62,006 nt of DNA from Leucobacter sp. wl10 (lineage in GTDB: Bacteria > Actinomycetota > Actinomycetes > Actinomycetales > Microbacteriaceae), in the NCBI RefSeq assembly GCF_003569785.1, contig NZ_KZ984007.1, forward strand, positions 1-62,006, written 5' to 3'. Below, in pieces: positions 48,530 through 58,613 of this stretch. The position numbers and the translations under genes are program-made. The notes below the pieces were generated by a model, which saw only the letters and a program-made list of their open reading frames with translations, was not told where the DNA came from and did not search any database. How positions within the stretch are numbered: the stretch's first letter is position 1; the number at the start of each line of letters is the position of its first letter.

Positions 48530-49788
48530 AGCCTCACGCCGAGCAGCGCGTCGACGGCGGAGGCGATGAGGCCCGGATCGTCGACGCCGCGATCGAGTGC
48601 GGCGTCGAGCGTCGCGAGCATCACCGGCGTGTCGAGATCGTTGGCGAGCGCGGCCCGCAGCTGCTGCAGCACGCCGGTCGACGAAGCCGGATCGCCGGTG
48701 GAGCGCGCCAGGCCGCTGCGCCAGGCCTCGAGTCGGCGGGTCGCGGTGCCGAGATCGCCGTCGTGCCACTCCCACTCGGAGCGGTAGTGATGCGCGAGCA
48801 GCCCGAGACGGACGGCGGAGGGATCGGCGGCCGGAGCACCGCTGTGAGTGCCGTCGAGCAGCTTCGACAGGAACACCAGGTTGCCGCGCGACTTCGACAT
48901 CTTGTGCCCCTGGTAGGACACGAGGCCCGCGTGGCAGTAGGCGTGCGCGAGCGGGGTGCCCGAGAGCGCCGTAGCGTGCGCTGCGGTGTACTCGTGGTGG
49001 GGAAAGATCAGGTCGGATCCCCCTCCCTGCACCGTGAAGGCTCCGCCGAGCGTCCGTGTCGCGATGACCGAGCACTCGATGTGCCAGCCGGGACGCCCCT
49101 CGCCCACCGGCGACTCCCAGCTCGGTTCGCCCGCGCGCGCCGCTCGCCACAGCAGCGGATCGAGCGGGTTGCGCTTGCCCGGCCGGTCGGGGTCGCCGCC
49201 CCGTTCCGCGCTCAGTCGCAGCATGAGGTCCCGCTCGTAGGGGGCCACGTCGCCCAGGCGCCACTGCGAGGAGCGTCCGGCCGCGTCGGTGTCGAAGTAG
49301 ACGTCCTCGCCCTCCGCCTCCGCGGTGGGCACCCGGTAGGCGAAGCCGCGATCCACCAGCTCCCGCACGGCGGAGGCGATCGCGTCGATCTGCTCCGTGA
49401 CCGCCACGTAGTGGTCGGGCGGGATCATCCCCATGCGGAACATGTCGGAGCGGAACAGCCCGATCTGCGCGTCGGCCAGCTCGCGCCAGTCGACGCCCGT
49501 GTCGCGCGCCCGCTCCAGCAGCGGGTCGTCGACGTCGGTGATGTTCTGCGCGTACACGGTCTCGATGCCGGAGTCGCGCCAGGCGCGCAGCATGACGTCG
49601 AACGCCAGATAGGTGAAGGCGTGACCCAGGTGCGTCGCGTCGTAGGGGGTGATGCCGCAGACGTAGAGCAGCGCCCGCCCCTCGGGGATGGCGGGGTACT
49701 CGAGGCGCTCGCTCGCGGTGTTGAAGAGCTTGGGTGCGACTCCCTCGCCGGGCAGCTGCGGGACGACGGGCGGGGTCCAGGTTCTCAC
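48526..49788 (-). CDS. mshC: Cysteine-1-D-myo-inosityl 2-amino-2-deoxy-alpha-D-glucopyranoside ligase
   Basis: A 420-residue ligase joining Cys to GlcN-Ins in mycothiol synthesis, related to cysteinyl-tRNA synthetase. The nucleotide signature THLGHAFTY and the zinc-site Cys44 ([14 protein letters not shown]) are at the start; KMSKS occurs as HKMSKSRGN, and WHIECS holds another zinc ligand. GTG 49788 overlaps the uppP stop by four bases. Mycothiol is the main thiol of actinobacteria, and the Rv2466c-like gene nearby may use it. Confidence 0.93.
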   Translation of the reverse strand: MRTWTPPVVPQLPGEGVAPKLFNTASERLEYPAIPEGRALLYVCGITPYDATHLGHAFTYLAFDVMLRAWRDSGIETVYAQNITDVDDPLLERARDTGVDWRELADAQIGLFRSDMFRMGMIPPDHYVAVTEQIDAIASAVRELVDRGFAYRVPTAEAEGEDVYFDTDAAGRSSQWRLGDVAPYERDLMLRLSAERGGDPDRPGKRNPLDPLLWRAARAGEPSWESPVGEGRPGWHIECSVIATRTLGGAFTVQGGGSDLIFPHHEYTAAHATALSGTPLAHAYCHAGLVSYQGHKMSKSRGNLVFLSKLLDGTHSGAPAADPSAVRLGLLAHHYRSEWEWHDGDLGTATRRLEAWRSGLARSTGDPASSTGVLQQLRAALANDLDTPVMLATLDAALDRGVDDPGLIASAVDALLGVRL

Positions 49789-50672
49789 AGCGCCACCCCG
49801 CTCGTCGCCGCGACAGCCGCGGCGCCCTGCGCGACGGCGGTGCCGCCCTCTGCTGTCAGCACGCCGGTGCCCAGCAGCACCATGATCGCGATGCCGAGCA
49901 GGATCCGGTAGACCACGAAGGGCATGAAGCTGCGCCTCGAGATGTAGCTCATGAAGAACTTGATCACGAAGATGGCCACGACGAACGCCGCCACCGAGGC
50001 GACGAGGGTCATCGACATCGGCGCGCCGCCGCTCGGCTCCCGCACCTCCTTGAAGAGCTGGAAGAAGCCGGATCCGAGCACCGCGGGGATGGCGAGCAGG
50101 AACGAGTACCGCGCGGCCGCCTCGCGCTTGTAGCCCATGAGGAGGCCGGCGGTGATGGTGCCCCCGGAGCGGGAGACGCCCGGGATCAGAGCCAGCGCCT
50201 GGGCGAAGCCGTAGATGAGGCCGTGCTTCCAGGTCAGCCGCTCGAGCGGGAGCTCGTTGCGGCCGGCGCGGTCGGCGATCCCGAGCAGGATGCCGAACAC
50301 GATGAGCGTCGTGGCGACGAACCACAGCGAACGCAGCGTGGTCTCGATCTGGTCCTGGAAGAGCAGGCCCAGCACCACGATGGGGACGGAGCCGAGGATG
50401 ATCCACCAGCCCATCAGGGCATCGGGGTCGCTCCGCGGCACGGACCCCGCGAGCGACCGGAACCAGCGGCCGATGATGCGCACGATGTCGCGCCAGAAGA
50501 ACACCACGACCGCGGCCTCGGTGCCGATCTGCGTGATCGCGGTGAAGGCAGCGCCTGCGTCCCCGATGCCGAGCAGCTCGCTCGCGATGCGCAGGTGGGC
50601 GCTCGACGAGATCGGGAGGAACTCGGTGAGCCCCTGGATGATGCCGAGGATGATCGCCTCGAAGATTCCCAT
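49785..50672 (-). CDS. uppP: Undecaprenyl-diphosphatase
   Basis: A 295-residue BacA/UppP membrane phosphatase that recycles the lipid carrier of cell wall synthesis. The motifs [17 protein letters not shown] (with the catalytic Glu) and [11 protein letters not shown] are present, with eight hydrophobic helices. It heads a two-gene unit with mshC. Bacitracin sensitivity is usually affected by this protein. Confidence 0.93.
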   Translation of the reverse strand: MGIFEAIILGIIQGLTEFLPISSSAHLRIASELLGIGDAGAAFTAITQIGTEAAVVVFFWRDIVRIIGRWFRSLAGSVPRSDPDALMGWWIILGSVPIVVLGLLFQDQIETTLRSLWFVATTLIVFGILLGIADRAGRNELPLERLTWKHGLIYGFAQALALIPGVSRSGGTITAGLLMGYKREAAARYSFLLAIPAVLGSGFFQLFKEVREPSGGAPMSMTLVASVAAFVVAIFVIKFFMSYISRRSFMPFVVYRILLGIAIMVLLGTGVLTAEGGTAVAQGAAAVAATSGVAL

Positions 50673-50744
50673 CGTTTCCTTTCATGGCGACGCGACGCAC
50701 CGCGCGAGATCCGGGCCGCCGTCCAGGATAGCCCAGCGCTCCGC

Positions 50745-52082
50745 TCAGTAGGTGCGCAGCAGGTCCACGAGCACGCGATGCCCGAAGTCGAGCGCGTCGA
50801 GCGGCACCCGCTCGTCGACCCCGTGGAACATGCCCGGGAAGTCGAGGTCGGCCGGAAGACGCAACGGCACGAAGCCGTATCCCGTGATGCCGAGCCGCGA
50901 GAGCGCCTTGTTGTCGGTGCCGCCGGAGAGGAGGTAGGGCAGCACGCGGGCGTCGGGATCCGCGCGCCGCAAGCTCGCCGTCATCGCCTCGACCAGTTCG
51001 CCGCCGAAGGGCGCCTCGAGGCCGATGTCCGAGTGCACCGTCTCGACCTCGATGCCGGGGCCGACGATGCGCCGCACCTCGTCGAGCACCGACCGCTGCT
51101 CGGCGGGCAGCGCGCGCACGTCGACGAGCGCCTCGGCCGTATCGGGGATCACGTTGTGCTTGTATCCGGCGGAGAGCACGGTCGGGTTGCTCGTGTTACG
51201 CAGGCTCGCCTGGATGAACCCCCCTCCGCTGCCCAGCCGCAGCACCAGGACCTCCGGCTCGACCTCGAACGGGTCCTCCCCCAGGATCGCGGCGATCTCG
51301 TGCACCAGCTGCCGGGTGGTCTCGCAGAGCACGACCGGCCACTCGTGGCGCCCGAGCGCCGCGACAGCCTCGGCGAGCCGCGTGACGGCGTTGTCGCGCC
51401 ACACGCGCGACCCGTGCGCTGCGGTGCCGCGCGCGCGCAGGCGGATCCAATCGAGCGATTTCTCGCCCGTCTGGATGAGGTAGGCGCGGGTGCCCGCCAC
51501 GTCGATGGAGTATCCGCCGACCTCGCTCACGGCCGTGGCCGCGCCCGCGAACAGCTCCGGATGGTGCTCGACCAGGTAGTGGGAGCCGAAGACGCCGCCG
51601 TTCTCCTCGTCGGCGAAGAAGGCGAGGACGATCTCCCGCCGCGGCCGCTCTCCGGCGCGCAGCAGCTCCGCGACGGCCGTGAGCATCATCGCGTCCATAT
51701 CCTTCATGTCGACGGCGCCCCGGCCCCACAGCATGCCGTCTCTCACCGCACCCTCGAAGGGGCCGACGCTCCAGTTCTCCGGATCCGCGGGCACGACGTC
51801 GAGGTGCCCGTGCAGCACCATCGCCGGTAGGCTCCGGTCGGCGCCCGGCACGCGGGCGACCACGCTCGCCCGGCCCGGTGCCGACTCGAAGATCTGCGGC
51901 GCGAGCCCGAGTTCGCGCAGATACGCCGCGACGTAATCGGCGGCCGGCCGCTCGGCTTCCGCGTCGCCGCCGCCGCGATTGGTGGTGTCGATCCGGATGA
52001 GGTCGCGGGCGATTCGCGCGGTTTCGGACAGCGGGGGTTCGGCTGATTCGGCGCTCCCGCGCCCGGTCGTCTCGATGCTCAT
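50745..52082 (-). CDS. M20-family metallopeptidase/dipeptidase
   Basis: A 445-residue zinc amidohydrolase. Metal ligands lie in LHGHLDVVPAD and GRGAVDMKD, the general base is in FADEENGG, and the remaining ligands are in the GSR... and FHGVDERV regions. It is the ArgE/DapE/dipeptidase type without a signal peptide. Start ATG 52082 begins just before the first conserved helix. Substrate unknown. Confidence 0.9.
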   Translation of the reverse strand: MSIETTGRGSAESAEPPLSETARIARDLIRIDTTNRGGGDAEAERPAADYVAAYLRELGLAPQIFESAPGRASVVARVPGADRSLPAMVLHGHLDVVPADPENWSVGPFEGAVRDGMLWGRGAVDMKDMDAMMLTAVAELLRAGERPRREIVLAFFADEENGGVFGSHYLVEHHPELFAGAATAVSEVGGYSIDVAGTRAYLIQTGEKSLDWIRLRARGTAAHGSRVWRDNAVTRLAEAVAALGRHEWPVVLCETTRQLVHEIAAILGEDPFEVEPEVLVLRLGSGGGFIQASLRNTSNPTVLSAGYKHNVIPDTAEALVDVRALPAEQRSVLDEVRRIVGPGIEVETVHSDIGLEAPFGGELVEAMTASLRRADPDARVLPYLLSGGTDNKALSRLGITGYGFVPLRLPADLDFPGMFHGVDERVPLDALDFGHRVLVDLLRTY

Positions 52083-52135
52083 GCGTCCAGCGTAGCCGGA
52101 GCCTCCGACACGGAGGTTCGGAGGGGCAACGCCGA

Positions 52136-52294
52136 TCAGTTGAACATGAAGAGCGAAGCGCAGGAACCGAACGCGAGCACGAATGCGGCGAAGAGCACGA
52201 GCGTCACCCACGCCTTCGGCGGCAGGCTCTGCGGCGACTCCTCGGCGTCGCTCATAAGCGGCTCCGGCTGCTCATCGGTGCGGTTGGAGGTCAT
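52136..52294 (-). CDS. Small single-pass membrane protein
   Basis: A 52-residue protein with a hydrophilic acidic N-terminus (about 1-25) and one membrane helix (WVTLVLFAAFVLAFGSCASL). It overlaps the preceding gene by four bases, so it is coupled to it. No family known to me. Confidence 0.55.
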   Translation of the reverse strand: MTSNRTDEQPEPLMSDAEESPQSLPPKAWVTLVLFAAFVLAFGSCASLFMFN

Positions 52295-52731
52295 ATCGAA
52301 CTCACGATTCTCGAGATATCGGTGGCCATGGCGATGGCGAGGATGACGAATACGACGGCGATGAACCACGTGTACATCCACCGGGACCGGTGGTCGCCTA
52401 TCCAGAACCTGCGCAGACTGTACACGCCGTTGACCACCGCCACCACGCACAACGCGATGCCGACGGGGGCCGCGAACACCCCGGCGAAGCCGATGATCGG
52501 CACGAGGATCGGCACCAGCAGGTAGCTGATCAGACAGCGCACGCCCGAGACGATCATCGACACCCGGAAGCCGCGGTGCGCCTCGCGCTCCGTCTTCGCG
52601 GAACGGTCCACCTCCCGCACCCGGAGCAGCCTGCGCATGAAGCGGTCGGCTGCCGAGCGCTCGACGGCGGGTCGCGCAGCCGCCCCATCCAGGCTCTGCT
52701 CCTGATCCGGAGGTGCGGTCACGGAGTTCAT
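52291..52731 (-). CDS. Hypothetical membrane protein
   Basis: A 146-residue protein with a charged N-terminal region (about 1-50) followed by three or four hydrophobic helices (MIVSGVRCLISYLLVPILVP, FAAPVGIALCVVAVV, MYTWFIAVVFVILAIAM). Start ATG 52731 is the first with the N-terminal acidic stretch. No function recognised. Confidence 0.65.
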   Translation of the reverse strand: MNSVTAPPDQEQSLDGAAARPAVERSAADRFMRRLLRVREVDRSAKTEREAHRGFRVSMIVSGVRCLISYLLVPILVPIIGFAGVFAAPVGIALCVVAVVNGVYSLRRFWIGDHRSRWMYTWFIAVVFVILAIAMATDISRIVSSI

Positions 52732-52834
52732 GGCTTCCCCTCGTTCGGTTGCCCGGTCGATGTGCGGACCGGCCCTGCGGGCCGCAGCCCGCCCCAAGCC
52801 TAGCAACACGTCGCCGGAATCGGGCTGAGCGCCG

Positions 52835-53833
52835 TCAGGTCTGGCAGCCGGGGCACCAGTACAGCTTTCTGGCGCCGAACTCCTCGAGCACGATGTTCGT
52901 GCCGCAGCGCTTGCAGGGCGTGCCCTCGAGCTTGTAGACCCAGTGGCGCTCGTCGCGATCCCGCAGCGCCCGCTGGTACGCCTCGCCCTCGAGCCCGTCG
53001 ATCGTGATCATCTGCCCGACCGTGATCCCGATGCCGAGCAGGTGAGCCCAGTCGTCCCACAGCGCCTCGAGCGCCGCTCGGTCGAGCGAGCTCGCCGGAG
53101 TGTGCGGGTCGAGGCCGGCTCGGAACAGCATCTCGGCCCGGTAGACGTTGCCGATGCCCGCCACGACCGACTGATCCATCAGCACCAGGCCGATCGGCGT
53201 CCGCTTCCGTCGCGCGCGGTCGACGAAGCGGCGGCGCTCCTCGGGCGTGTTCGCGTTCGCGGGATCGGGGCCGAGGCGCTGGATCACCGCGTCCACCTCC
53301 GCGGGCGTCAGCACCTCGCAGGCCGTCGGGCCGCGCAGGTCGGCGCAGACCGCCTCGTTCAGCAGCCGCACCCGCACCTGCCCGACCGGATCGGGAGGGA
53401 AGACGCCGTTGACCGGATCCTCCCGGTCGGTCTCGGCCATGTGCACCCGCGTGCGGCGCGGCGCGCCGATCGAGGTCACTGAGTCTTCTCCGGCCCCGTC
53501 GACCGGCCCGTCCACGACGCCCGCCATTCCGGTCTGCCCGAGGCGGCCTCGCCCGAACCTCGTCGCGTGGATCTGGATGGCGGGATCGATCCGCACCTCG
53601 CCCGCGAAGTCCCAGGCGCCGTAGATGCCGAGGTGCACCCGCAGCCAGTGGCCGCCCTCGAACTCGAGGAACATCTGCTTGCCCACCGCTCGGGCGTCGA
53701 GCATCTCGTGACGGTCGAGGATCGCGGCCCCCTGGGCGAAGCGCCCCTGCGGGCTGCTCACCTGCGGGGCGGTGCCGACGAAGTTGACGCCGAACTGCCT
53801 GGCGATGCGATGGACGGAATGGCCCTCGGGCAT
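52835..53833 (-). CDS. Fpg/Nei-family DNA glycosylase
   Basis: A 332-residue base excision enzyme. MPEGHS gives Pro2 (the Schiff base nucleophile) and Glu3, and LQ and K residues follow (VGKQMFLEFEGGHWLRVHLG). A helix-two-turn-helix is at GIGNVYRAEMLF, and the C-terminal zinc finger reads CKRCGTN then CPGC. It is the Nei2-type group common in actinobacteria. It ends by converging on a hypothetical gene and starts five bases after rpiB. Confidence 0.9.
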   Translation of the reverse strand: MPEGHSVHRIARQFGVNFVGTAPQVSSPQGRFAQGAAILDRHEMLDARAVGKQMFLEFEGGHWLRVHLGIYGAWDFAGEVRIDPAIQIHATRFGRGRLGQTGMAGVVDGPVDGAGEDSVTSIGAPRRTRVHMAETDREDPVNGVFPPDPVGQVRVRLLNEAVCADLRGPTACEVLTPAEVDAVIQRLGPDPANANTPEERRRFVDRARRKRTPIGLVLMDQSVVAGIGNVYRAEMLFRAGLDPHTPASSLDRAALEALWDDWAHLLGIGITVGQMITIDGLEGEAYQRALRDRDERHWVYKLEGTPCKRCGTNIVLEEFGARKLYWCPGCQT

Positions 53834-53837
53834 GCGT

Positions 53838-54329
53838 CTAGCGCCCGTCGATCCGCTTGCCGGCGATCGCTCCCGTGCGCTCGTACTCGCCGAGCTGCGA
53901 GATGCGGCGCACGTGGCGCTCGTCGCCGCTGAAGGGCGTCGCGATGAACAGGTCGATGAACCGGATCGCATCCTCGATCGGGTGCTGCCGCGCACCGATC
54001 GAGACCACGTTGGCGTCGTTGTGCTCGCGGGCCAGCGCGGCCGTCGATTCGCTCCACACCAGCGCGGCGCGTATGCCCTCGACCTTGTTCGCCGCCATCT
54101 GCTCGCCATTGCCCGAACCGCCGAAGACGACCCCGAGCGCCTCGACGCCGTCGCGCTCGTCACGGGCCACGCCCAGCGCGGCGTTGATGCAGAACGACGG
54201 ATAGTCGTCGAGCGCGTCGTACTCGACCGGGCCGTGGTCGACGACCTCGTGGCCCTGGTCGCGCAGGTGCTGCTGCAGCCGCCGGCTGAACTCGAGTCCG
54301 GCGTGGTCCGTGGCGATGTGGATGCGCAT
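53838..54329 (-). CDS. rpiB: Ribose-5-phosphate isomerase B
   Basis: A 163-residue enzyme interconverting ribose and ribulose 5-phosphates. It shows ATDHAGLEF, VFGGSGNGEQMAANKVEGIRAAL and ANVVSIGARQHP. The Gly-Ser-Gly-Asn-Gly-Glu loop is the actinobacterial type, which uses Glu instead of the Cys base of the enterobacterial enzyme. Start ATG 54329. Confidence 0.93.
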   Translation of the reverse strand: MRIHIATDHAGLEFSRRLQQHLRDQGHEVVDHGPVEYDALDDYPSFCINAALGVARDERDGVEALGVVFGGSGNGEQMAANKVEGIRAALVWSESTAALAREHNDANVVSIGARQHPIEDAIRFIDLFIATPFSGDERHVRRISQLGEYERTGAIAGKRIDGR

Positions 54330-54379
54330 GGGCCCCAGCCTATCGGGCGCCGACCCGCGGGAGCGCGGCGCTCGATCGC

Positions 54380-54988
54380 TCAGAACTTCGGGCCCTCGGT
54401 GCGGCCCCGCTTCAGCTCGTAGAAGCCGGGCACGCTCGCGGCGGCGTAGATCCCGTCCCACAGCTGCAGCGCCGCCTCGCCCGTCGGGGCCGGCGTGACC
54501 ACGGGACCGAAGAAGGCCACCCCGTCGATCGAGATGATCGGCACCCCGACGTCGGGGCCGGCGATCTCGAGCGCGTGGCGGGTGTTCTCCCGCAGCTGCG
54601 CATCGTCGGGCCGGCCGGCCGCCTCGAGCAGGCCGGTCGAGACGCCGTCGACCGCGGCGAGCGACTCCAGGATGATCTCGTCGTAGTCGGTGCGGGCCCC
54701 GGGGTGGATCCTCGTCCCCATCTCCGTGTACAGCGCGCCCACGGCGGCGGATCCCGCCTCGGCGCCGACCGCGAGGGCGACCTGCCCCATGCGGTGCCCC
54801 TGCCGCATCACCTCGGCGAGAGACCCCGGATCTTCGCCCTCGTTGACGATCTGGAGGCTGATGGGCCGCCAGTCGATCTCGAAGCCGCGCGTCTCGGCGA
54901 CCTCTGCGGCCCAGCGGCTGGTCATCCAGCACCAGGGGCAGATCGGGTCGAAGTAGAACTCGACTGAGGGGGATGCTGCGTTGCTCAT
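54380..54988 (-). CDS. DsbA-family oxidoreductase, Rv2466c-like (mycothiol-dependent)
   Basis: A 202-residue cytosolic thioredoxin-fold protein. FYFDPICPWCWMTSRW at the N-terminus carries the CPWC active site, and VGVPIISIDGVAFFGPV has the cis-Pro region. Both match the Rv2466c-type nitroreductase/oxidoreductase family, which takes electrons from mycothiol. The mycothiol link is family knowledge; mshC nearby is consistent. Confidence 0.85.
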   Translation of the reverse strand: MSNAASPSVEFYFDPICPWCWMTSRWAAEVAETRGFEIDWRPISLQIVNEGEDPGSLAEVMRQGHRMGQVALAVGAEAGSAAVGALYTEMGTRIHPGARTDYDEIILESLAAVDGVSTGLLEAAGRPDDAQLRENTRHALEIAGPDVGVPIISIDGVAFFGPVVTPAPTGEAALQLWDGIYAAASVPGFYELKRGRTEGPKF

Positions 54989-55103
54989 GCGCCCAGCCTA
55001 GCGAGCGGCGGGGAACGGCGGAACCGCGCCCTCCACGCCGGCGTCCAGGGCGCGGGCATAGGCTTGTGCCGCCGACCGATCACCACACTCGTCAGGAGCA
55101 TCA

Positions 55104-57689
55104 GTGCCAGGAACGAACCTCACCCGCGATGAGGCCCGCGAGCGAGCGCGCGTCGTCTCGACCGAGCGCTACGAGGTCGCGCTCGACCTCACGACCGGTG
55201 CCGAGACCTTCGCCGCGGTCACCACCATCCGGTTCGCCGCGGAAGAGGGCGCTTCGACCTTCGTCGACCTCGTCGCCGACTCGGTCGAGAGCGTCGAGCT
55301 GAACGGCACCGCGCTCGATCCGGCGCAGGTCTTCGCCGACTCCCGCGTGCAGCTGCCCGGCCTGGCGGCGCACAACACGGTGCGCATCGCCTCGACGCAG
55401 CGCTACACCAACACCGGCGAGGGGCTGCACCGCTTCGTGGACCCGGCGGACGGCGAGGTCTACCTCTACTCACAGTTCGAGGTGCCCGATTCGCGCCGCA
55501 TGTTCGCTGTGTTCGAGCAGCCCGACCTGAAGGCGGCCTTCCAGTTCACGGTCACCGCCCCGGCCCGGTGGGAGGTCGTGAGCAACCAGCCGACGCCCGA
55601 CCCCGTTCCGGCGGGCGAGAAGCCGGGCGCCCAGGGCGCGGACCGAGCCGCGCAGCCGATCGCCACCTGGACGTTCGAGCCGACCCCGATCATGTCGAGC
55701 TACATCACCGCCCTCATCGCAGGCCCCTACCGGGTCGTGCGCAGCGAGCTGACGAGCCGAGACGGGCGCACGATCCCGCTGGGGGTGTTCTGCCGCGCAT
55801 CGCTCGGCGAGTACCTCGACGCCGACTACATCTTCGAGAAGACCCGCGAGGGCTTCGCCTTCTTCGAGGAGCAGTTCGAGTACCCGTACCCCTTCGACAA
55901 GTACGACCAGCTCTTCGTGCCCGAGTACAACATGGGCGCCATGGAGAACGTCGGCGCGGTCACCTTCACGGAGGCCTATGTCTTCCGCAGCCAGGTCACC
56001 GACGCCATGCGCGAGCGCCGGGTGGTCACGATCCTGCACGAACTGGCCCACATGTGGTTCGGCGATCTCGTCACGATGCGCTGGTGGAACGATCTGTGGC
56101 TCAACGAGTCGTTCGCGGAGTACATGTCGACCCTCGGCGTGGCCGAGGCGACCGAGTGGAACGAGTGCTGGACCACCTTCGCCGCCTCCGAGAAGTCGTG
56201 GGCGTACCGGCAGGACCAGCTGCCCTCCACCCACCCCATCGTCGCCGAGATCCGGGACCTCGAGGACGTGCTCGTCAACTTCGACGGCATCACCTACGCC
56301 AAGGGCGCCTCGGTGCTCAAGCAGCTCGTCGCCTGGGTGGGGCGCGAGCCCTTCATGCGCGGCGTCCACCACTACTTCGCGAAGCACCACCACTCCAACA
56401 CGGAGCTCGCGGACCTGCTCACCGAACTCGAGGCGCAGAGCGGGCGCGACCTCGCGGAGTGGTCGGGGCTCTGGCTCGAGACCGCGGGCGTCAACACGCT
56501 GAGGCCGGTCTTCGAGGTGGACTCCGAGGGCCGCTACACGAGCTTCGCGATCGAGCAGACGGCGATCCCGCAGTACCCGACCCTGCGGCCGCACCGCATC
56601 GCCGTGGGACTCTACGCGGTCGGAGGCGACGCCGTGCGCAGGGTGCGCCGCCTCGAACTCGACGTCGACGGCGCGCGCACGGAGGTGCCCGAGCTCATCG
56701 GCACCGCGCAGCCCGACCTGCTGCTGCTCAACGACGACGACCTCACGTACGCGAAGATCCGGCTCGACGACCGCTCGCTCGAGACCGCGTCGGCGCACCT
56801 GGGCGCCTTCGAGGACTCGCTCGCCCGGGCACTGCTCTGGGGCACCCTCTGGGACGCGACGAGGGACGGGGAGCTCGCCGCCTCGCACTTCGTCGACGTC
56901 GTGCTGACGCACATCGCGCGCGAGACCGCCTCCACGACCCTCCGCACCCTGCTGAACCAGCTGCTGCTCGTCGCGTCGAGCTACGTGGCCCCCGCCAAGC
57001 GGGACGCGACGCTCGAGCGCGTGGCCGACGCGCTGTGGCAGCGGGCTGTCGACGCCGAGCCCGGCTCGGACAACCAGTTCCAATTCGTCAAGGCTTTCGG
57101 CCAGCTGGCCGCGAGCGAGGAGCAGCTCGACACGGTGCAGGGCCTCTTCAACGGCTCCCTGCCGCTCGACGGCCTCGACATCGACACCGACCTCGGCTGG
57201 GAACTGCTCATCGCGCTGGCCGCCGGCGGCCGCGCGACCGACGAGCAGATCGAGGCGCGTCTCGCCGAGGACCTCACCGCCACAGGCAACCAGTCGGCGG
57301 CGCACGCCCGCGCGGCGCTCCCCACACCCGAGGACAAGGCCCGCGCCTGGGCATCCGTCTTCGACGAGAGCGACAAGCCCAACGCCATCGTGCGCGCGAC
57401 GGGACTCGGCTTCGCCCGGGCTCACGACCTCGAGCTGCTCGAGCCGTACGTCGAACGGTTCTTCGCGGCGCTGCTGCCCGTGTGGGAATCGCGCAGCTAC
57501 GCGATCGCCGAGGAGCTGATCGAGGGATTCTACCCGGCGCCGCTCGCCAGCGCGGAGCTCGCAGAGGCGACGCGCGCCTGGCTCGACGCCCACCCCGAGG
57601 CGCCGGCCGCGCCGCGGCGGATGGTCGCGGAGCACCTCTCCGGCACCCTGCGCGCCCTGCGCGCCCAGCAGATCGATCGGGAGGTCTGA
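55104..57689 (+). CDS. pepN: Aminopeptidase N
   Basis: An 861-residue M1-family zinc aminopeptidase. GAMEN is at residues 278-282 and the zinc site HELAHMWFG begins at 312, with the third ligand Glu about 19 residues on (NESFAEYMS). A C-terminal ERAP1-like helical domain follows, as in actinobacterial pepN. The stop is immediately followed by the mscS GTG. Confidence 0.96.
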   Translation: MPGTNLTRDEARERARVVSTERYEVALDLTTGAETFAAVTTIRFAAEEGASTFVDLVADSVESVELNGTALDPAQVFADSRVQLPGLAAHNTVRIASTQRYTNTGEGLHRFVDPADGEVYLYSQFEVPDSRRMFAVFEQPDLKAAFQFTVTAPARWEVVSNQPTPDPVPAGEKPGAQGADRAAQPIATWTFEPTPIMSSYITALIAGPYRVVRSELTSRDGRTIPLGVFCRASLGEYLDADYIFEKTREGFAFFEEQFEYPYPFDKYDQLFVPEYNMGAMENVGAVTFTEAYVFRSQVTDAMRERRVVTILHELAHMWFGDLVTMRWWNDLWLNESFAEYMSTLGVAEATEWNECWTTFAASEKSWAYRQDQLPSTHPIVAEIRDLEDVLVNFDGITYAKGASVLKQLVAWVGREPFMRGVHHYFAKHHHSNTELADLLTELEAQSGRDLAEWSGLWLETAGVNTLRPVFEVDSEGRYTSFAIEQTAIPQYPTLRPHRIAVGLYAVGGDAVRRVRRLELDVDGARTEVPELIGTAQPDLLLLNDDDLTYAKIRLDDRSLETASAHLGAFEDSLARALLWGTLWDATRDGELAASHFVDVVLTHIARETASTTLRTLLNQLLLVASSYVAPAKRDATLERVADALWQRAVDAEPGSDNQFQFVKAFGQLAASEEQLDTVQGLFNGSLPLDGLDIDTDLGWELLIALAAGGRATDEQIEARLAEDLTATGNQSAAHARAALPTPEDKARAWASVFDESDKPNAIVRATGLGFARAHDLELLEPYVERFFAALLPVWESRSYAIAEELIEGFYPAPLASAELAEATRAWLDAHPEAPAAPRRMVAEHLSGTLRALRAQQIDREV

Positions 57690-58613
57690 GTGAACGGGGG
57701 CAACGAGGTGGAGCAGGCGGCCGCGAACATCGGATCGGCGTTCACGACCTTCGTCACCGACTACCAGGTGCCGATCCGCGTCGTGTTCATCATCGTCGCG
57801 GCGGTCATCCTGCACTGGGTGCTGCGCGTGCTGCTGAAGCGCGCGGTGAGCCGCATCGTCCGGGGAGTGAAGAAGTCGCAGGACGTCGAGTCGACGCAGG
57901 AGCTCGTGACCTCCCCGCGGCTGAACGCCCGCGCCGTGCAGCGCACGCGCACGCTCGGCACGATCGGGCGGCACGTCATCTCCTGGGTGATCATCACCAT
58001 CGCGACCGTGATGGTCCTCGGACAGCTGGGATTCAACCTGACCGCGCTGCTCGCCTCCGCGGGCGTCGTCGCCGCGGGCCTCGCCTTCGGCGCGCAGAAC
58101 ATCGTGAAGGACATCCTCAACGGCATCTTCATGGTGTTCGAGGATCAGCTCGGCGTCGGCGACTTCGTGACGATCGGAGCGATCAGCGGCACGGTCGAGG
58201 ACGTCGGGATCCGCGTCACGCAGGTGCGCGGGCTCGACGGCACGCTCTGGTTCGTGCGCAACGGCGAGATCCTCACCCTCGGCAACACCTCGCAGGGGTG
58301 GGGACGCGCCCTCATCGACGTCACGGTCGAGGGCAGCGCCGACTTCGCCGAGGTGGAGCGCGTGGCGTACGACTCGGCCAGGGAACTCCTCGAGCTTCCG
58401 AAGATCGCCCGGAAGATCACCGGCGAACCGGAGGTCTGGGGGGTCGAGAGCGTCTTCGGGGATCGGGCCACGATACGCCTCGCGATCCGCACCCGCCCGG
58501 AGGCGCAGTGGGAGGTGCAGCGCGCGCTGCGGCCCATCCTGGTGCGCAACTTCGACGCGGCAGGCATCCAGCTCGCGGCCGAGCTGCCCGGGTTCCCGGG
58601 AGCGCAGCCGTGA
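57690..58613 (+). CDS. MscS-family mechanosensitive channel
   Basis: A 307-residue small-conductance mechanosensitive channel. Three hydrophobic helices (about 25-47, 90-112 and 117-135) lead into the beta domain: LASAGVVAAGLAFGAQNIVKDILNGIFM and GDFVTIGAISGTVEDVGIRVTQVRGLDGTLWFVRNG are the conserved signature. The GTG start abuts the pepN stop with no gap, and its stop overlaps the globin GTG. Confidence 0.9.
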   Translation: MNGGNEVEQAAANIGSAFTTFVTDYQVPIRVVFIIVAAVILHWVLRVLLKRAVSRIVRGVKKSQDVESTQELVTSPRLNARAVQRTRTLGTIGRHVISWVIITIATVMVLGQLGFNLTALLASAGVVAAGLAFGAQNIVKDILNGIFMVFEDQLGVGDFVTIGAISGTVEDVGIRVTQVRGLDGTLWFVRNGEILTLGNTSQGWGRALIDVTVEGSADFAEVERVAYDSARELLELPKIARKITGEPEVWGVESVFGDRATIRLAIRTRPEAQWEVQRALRPILVRNFDAAGIQLAAELPGFPGAQP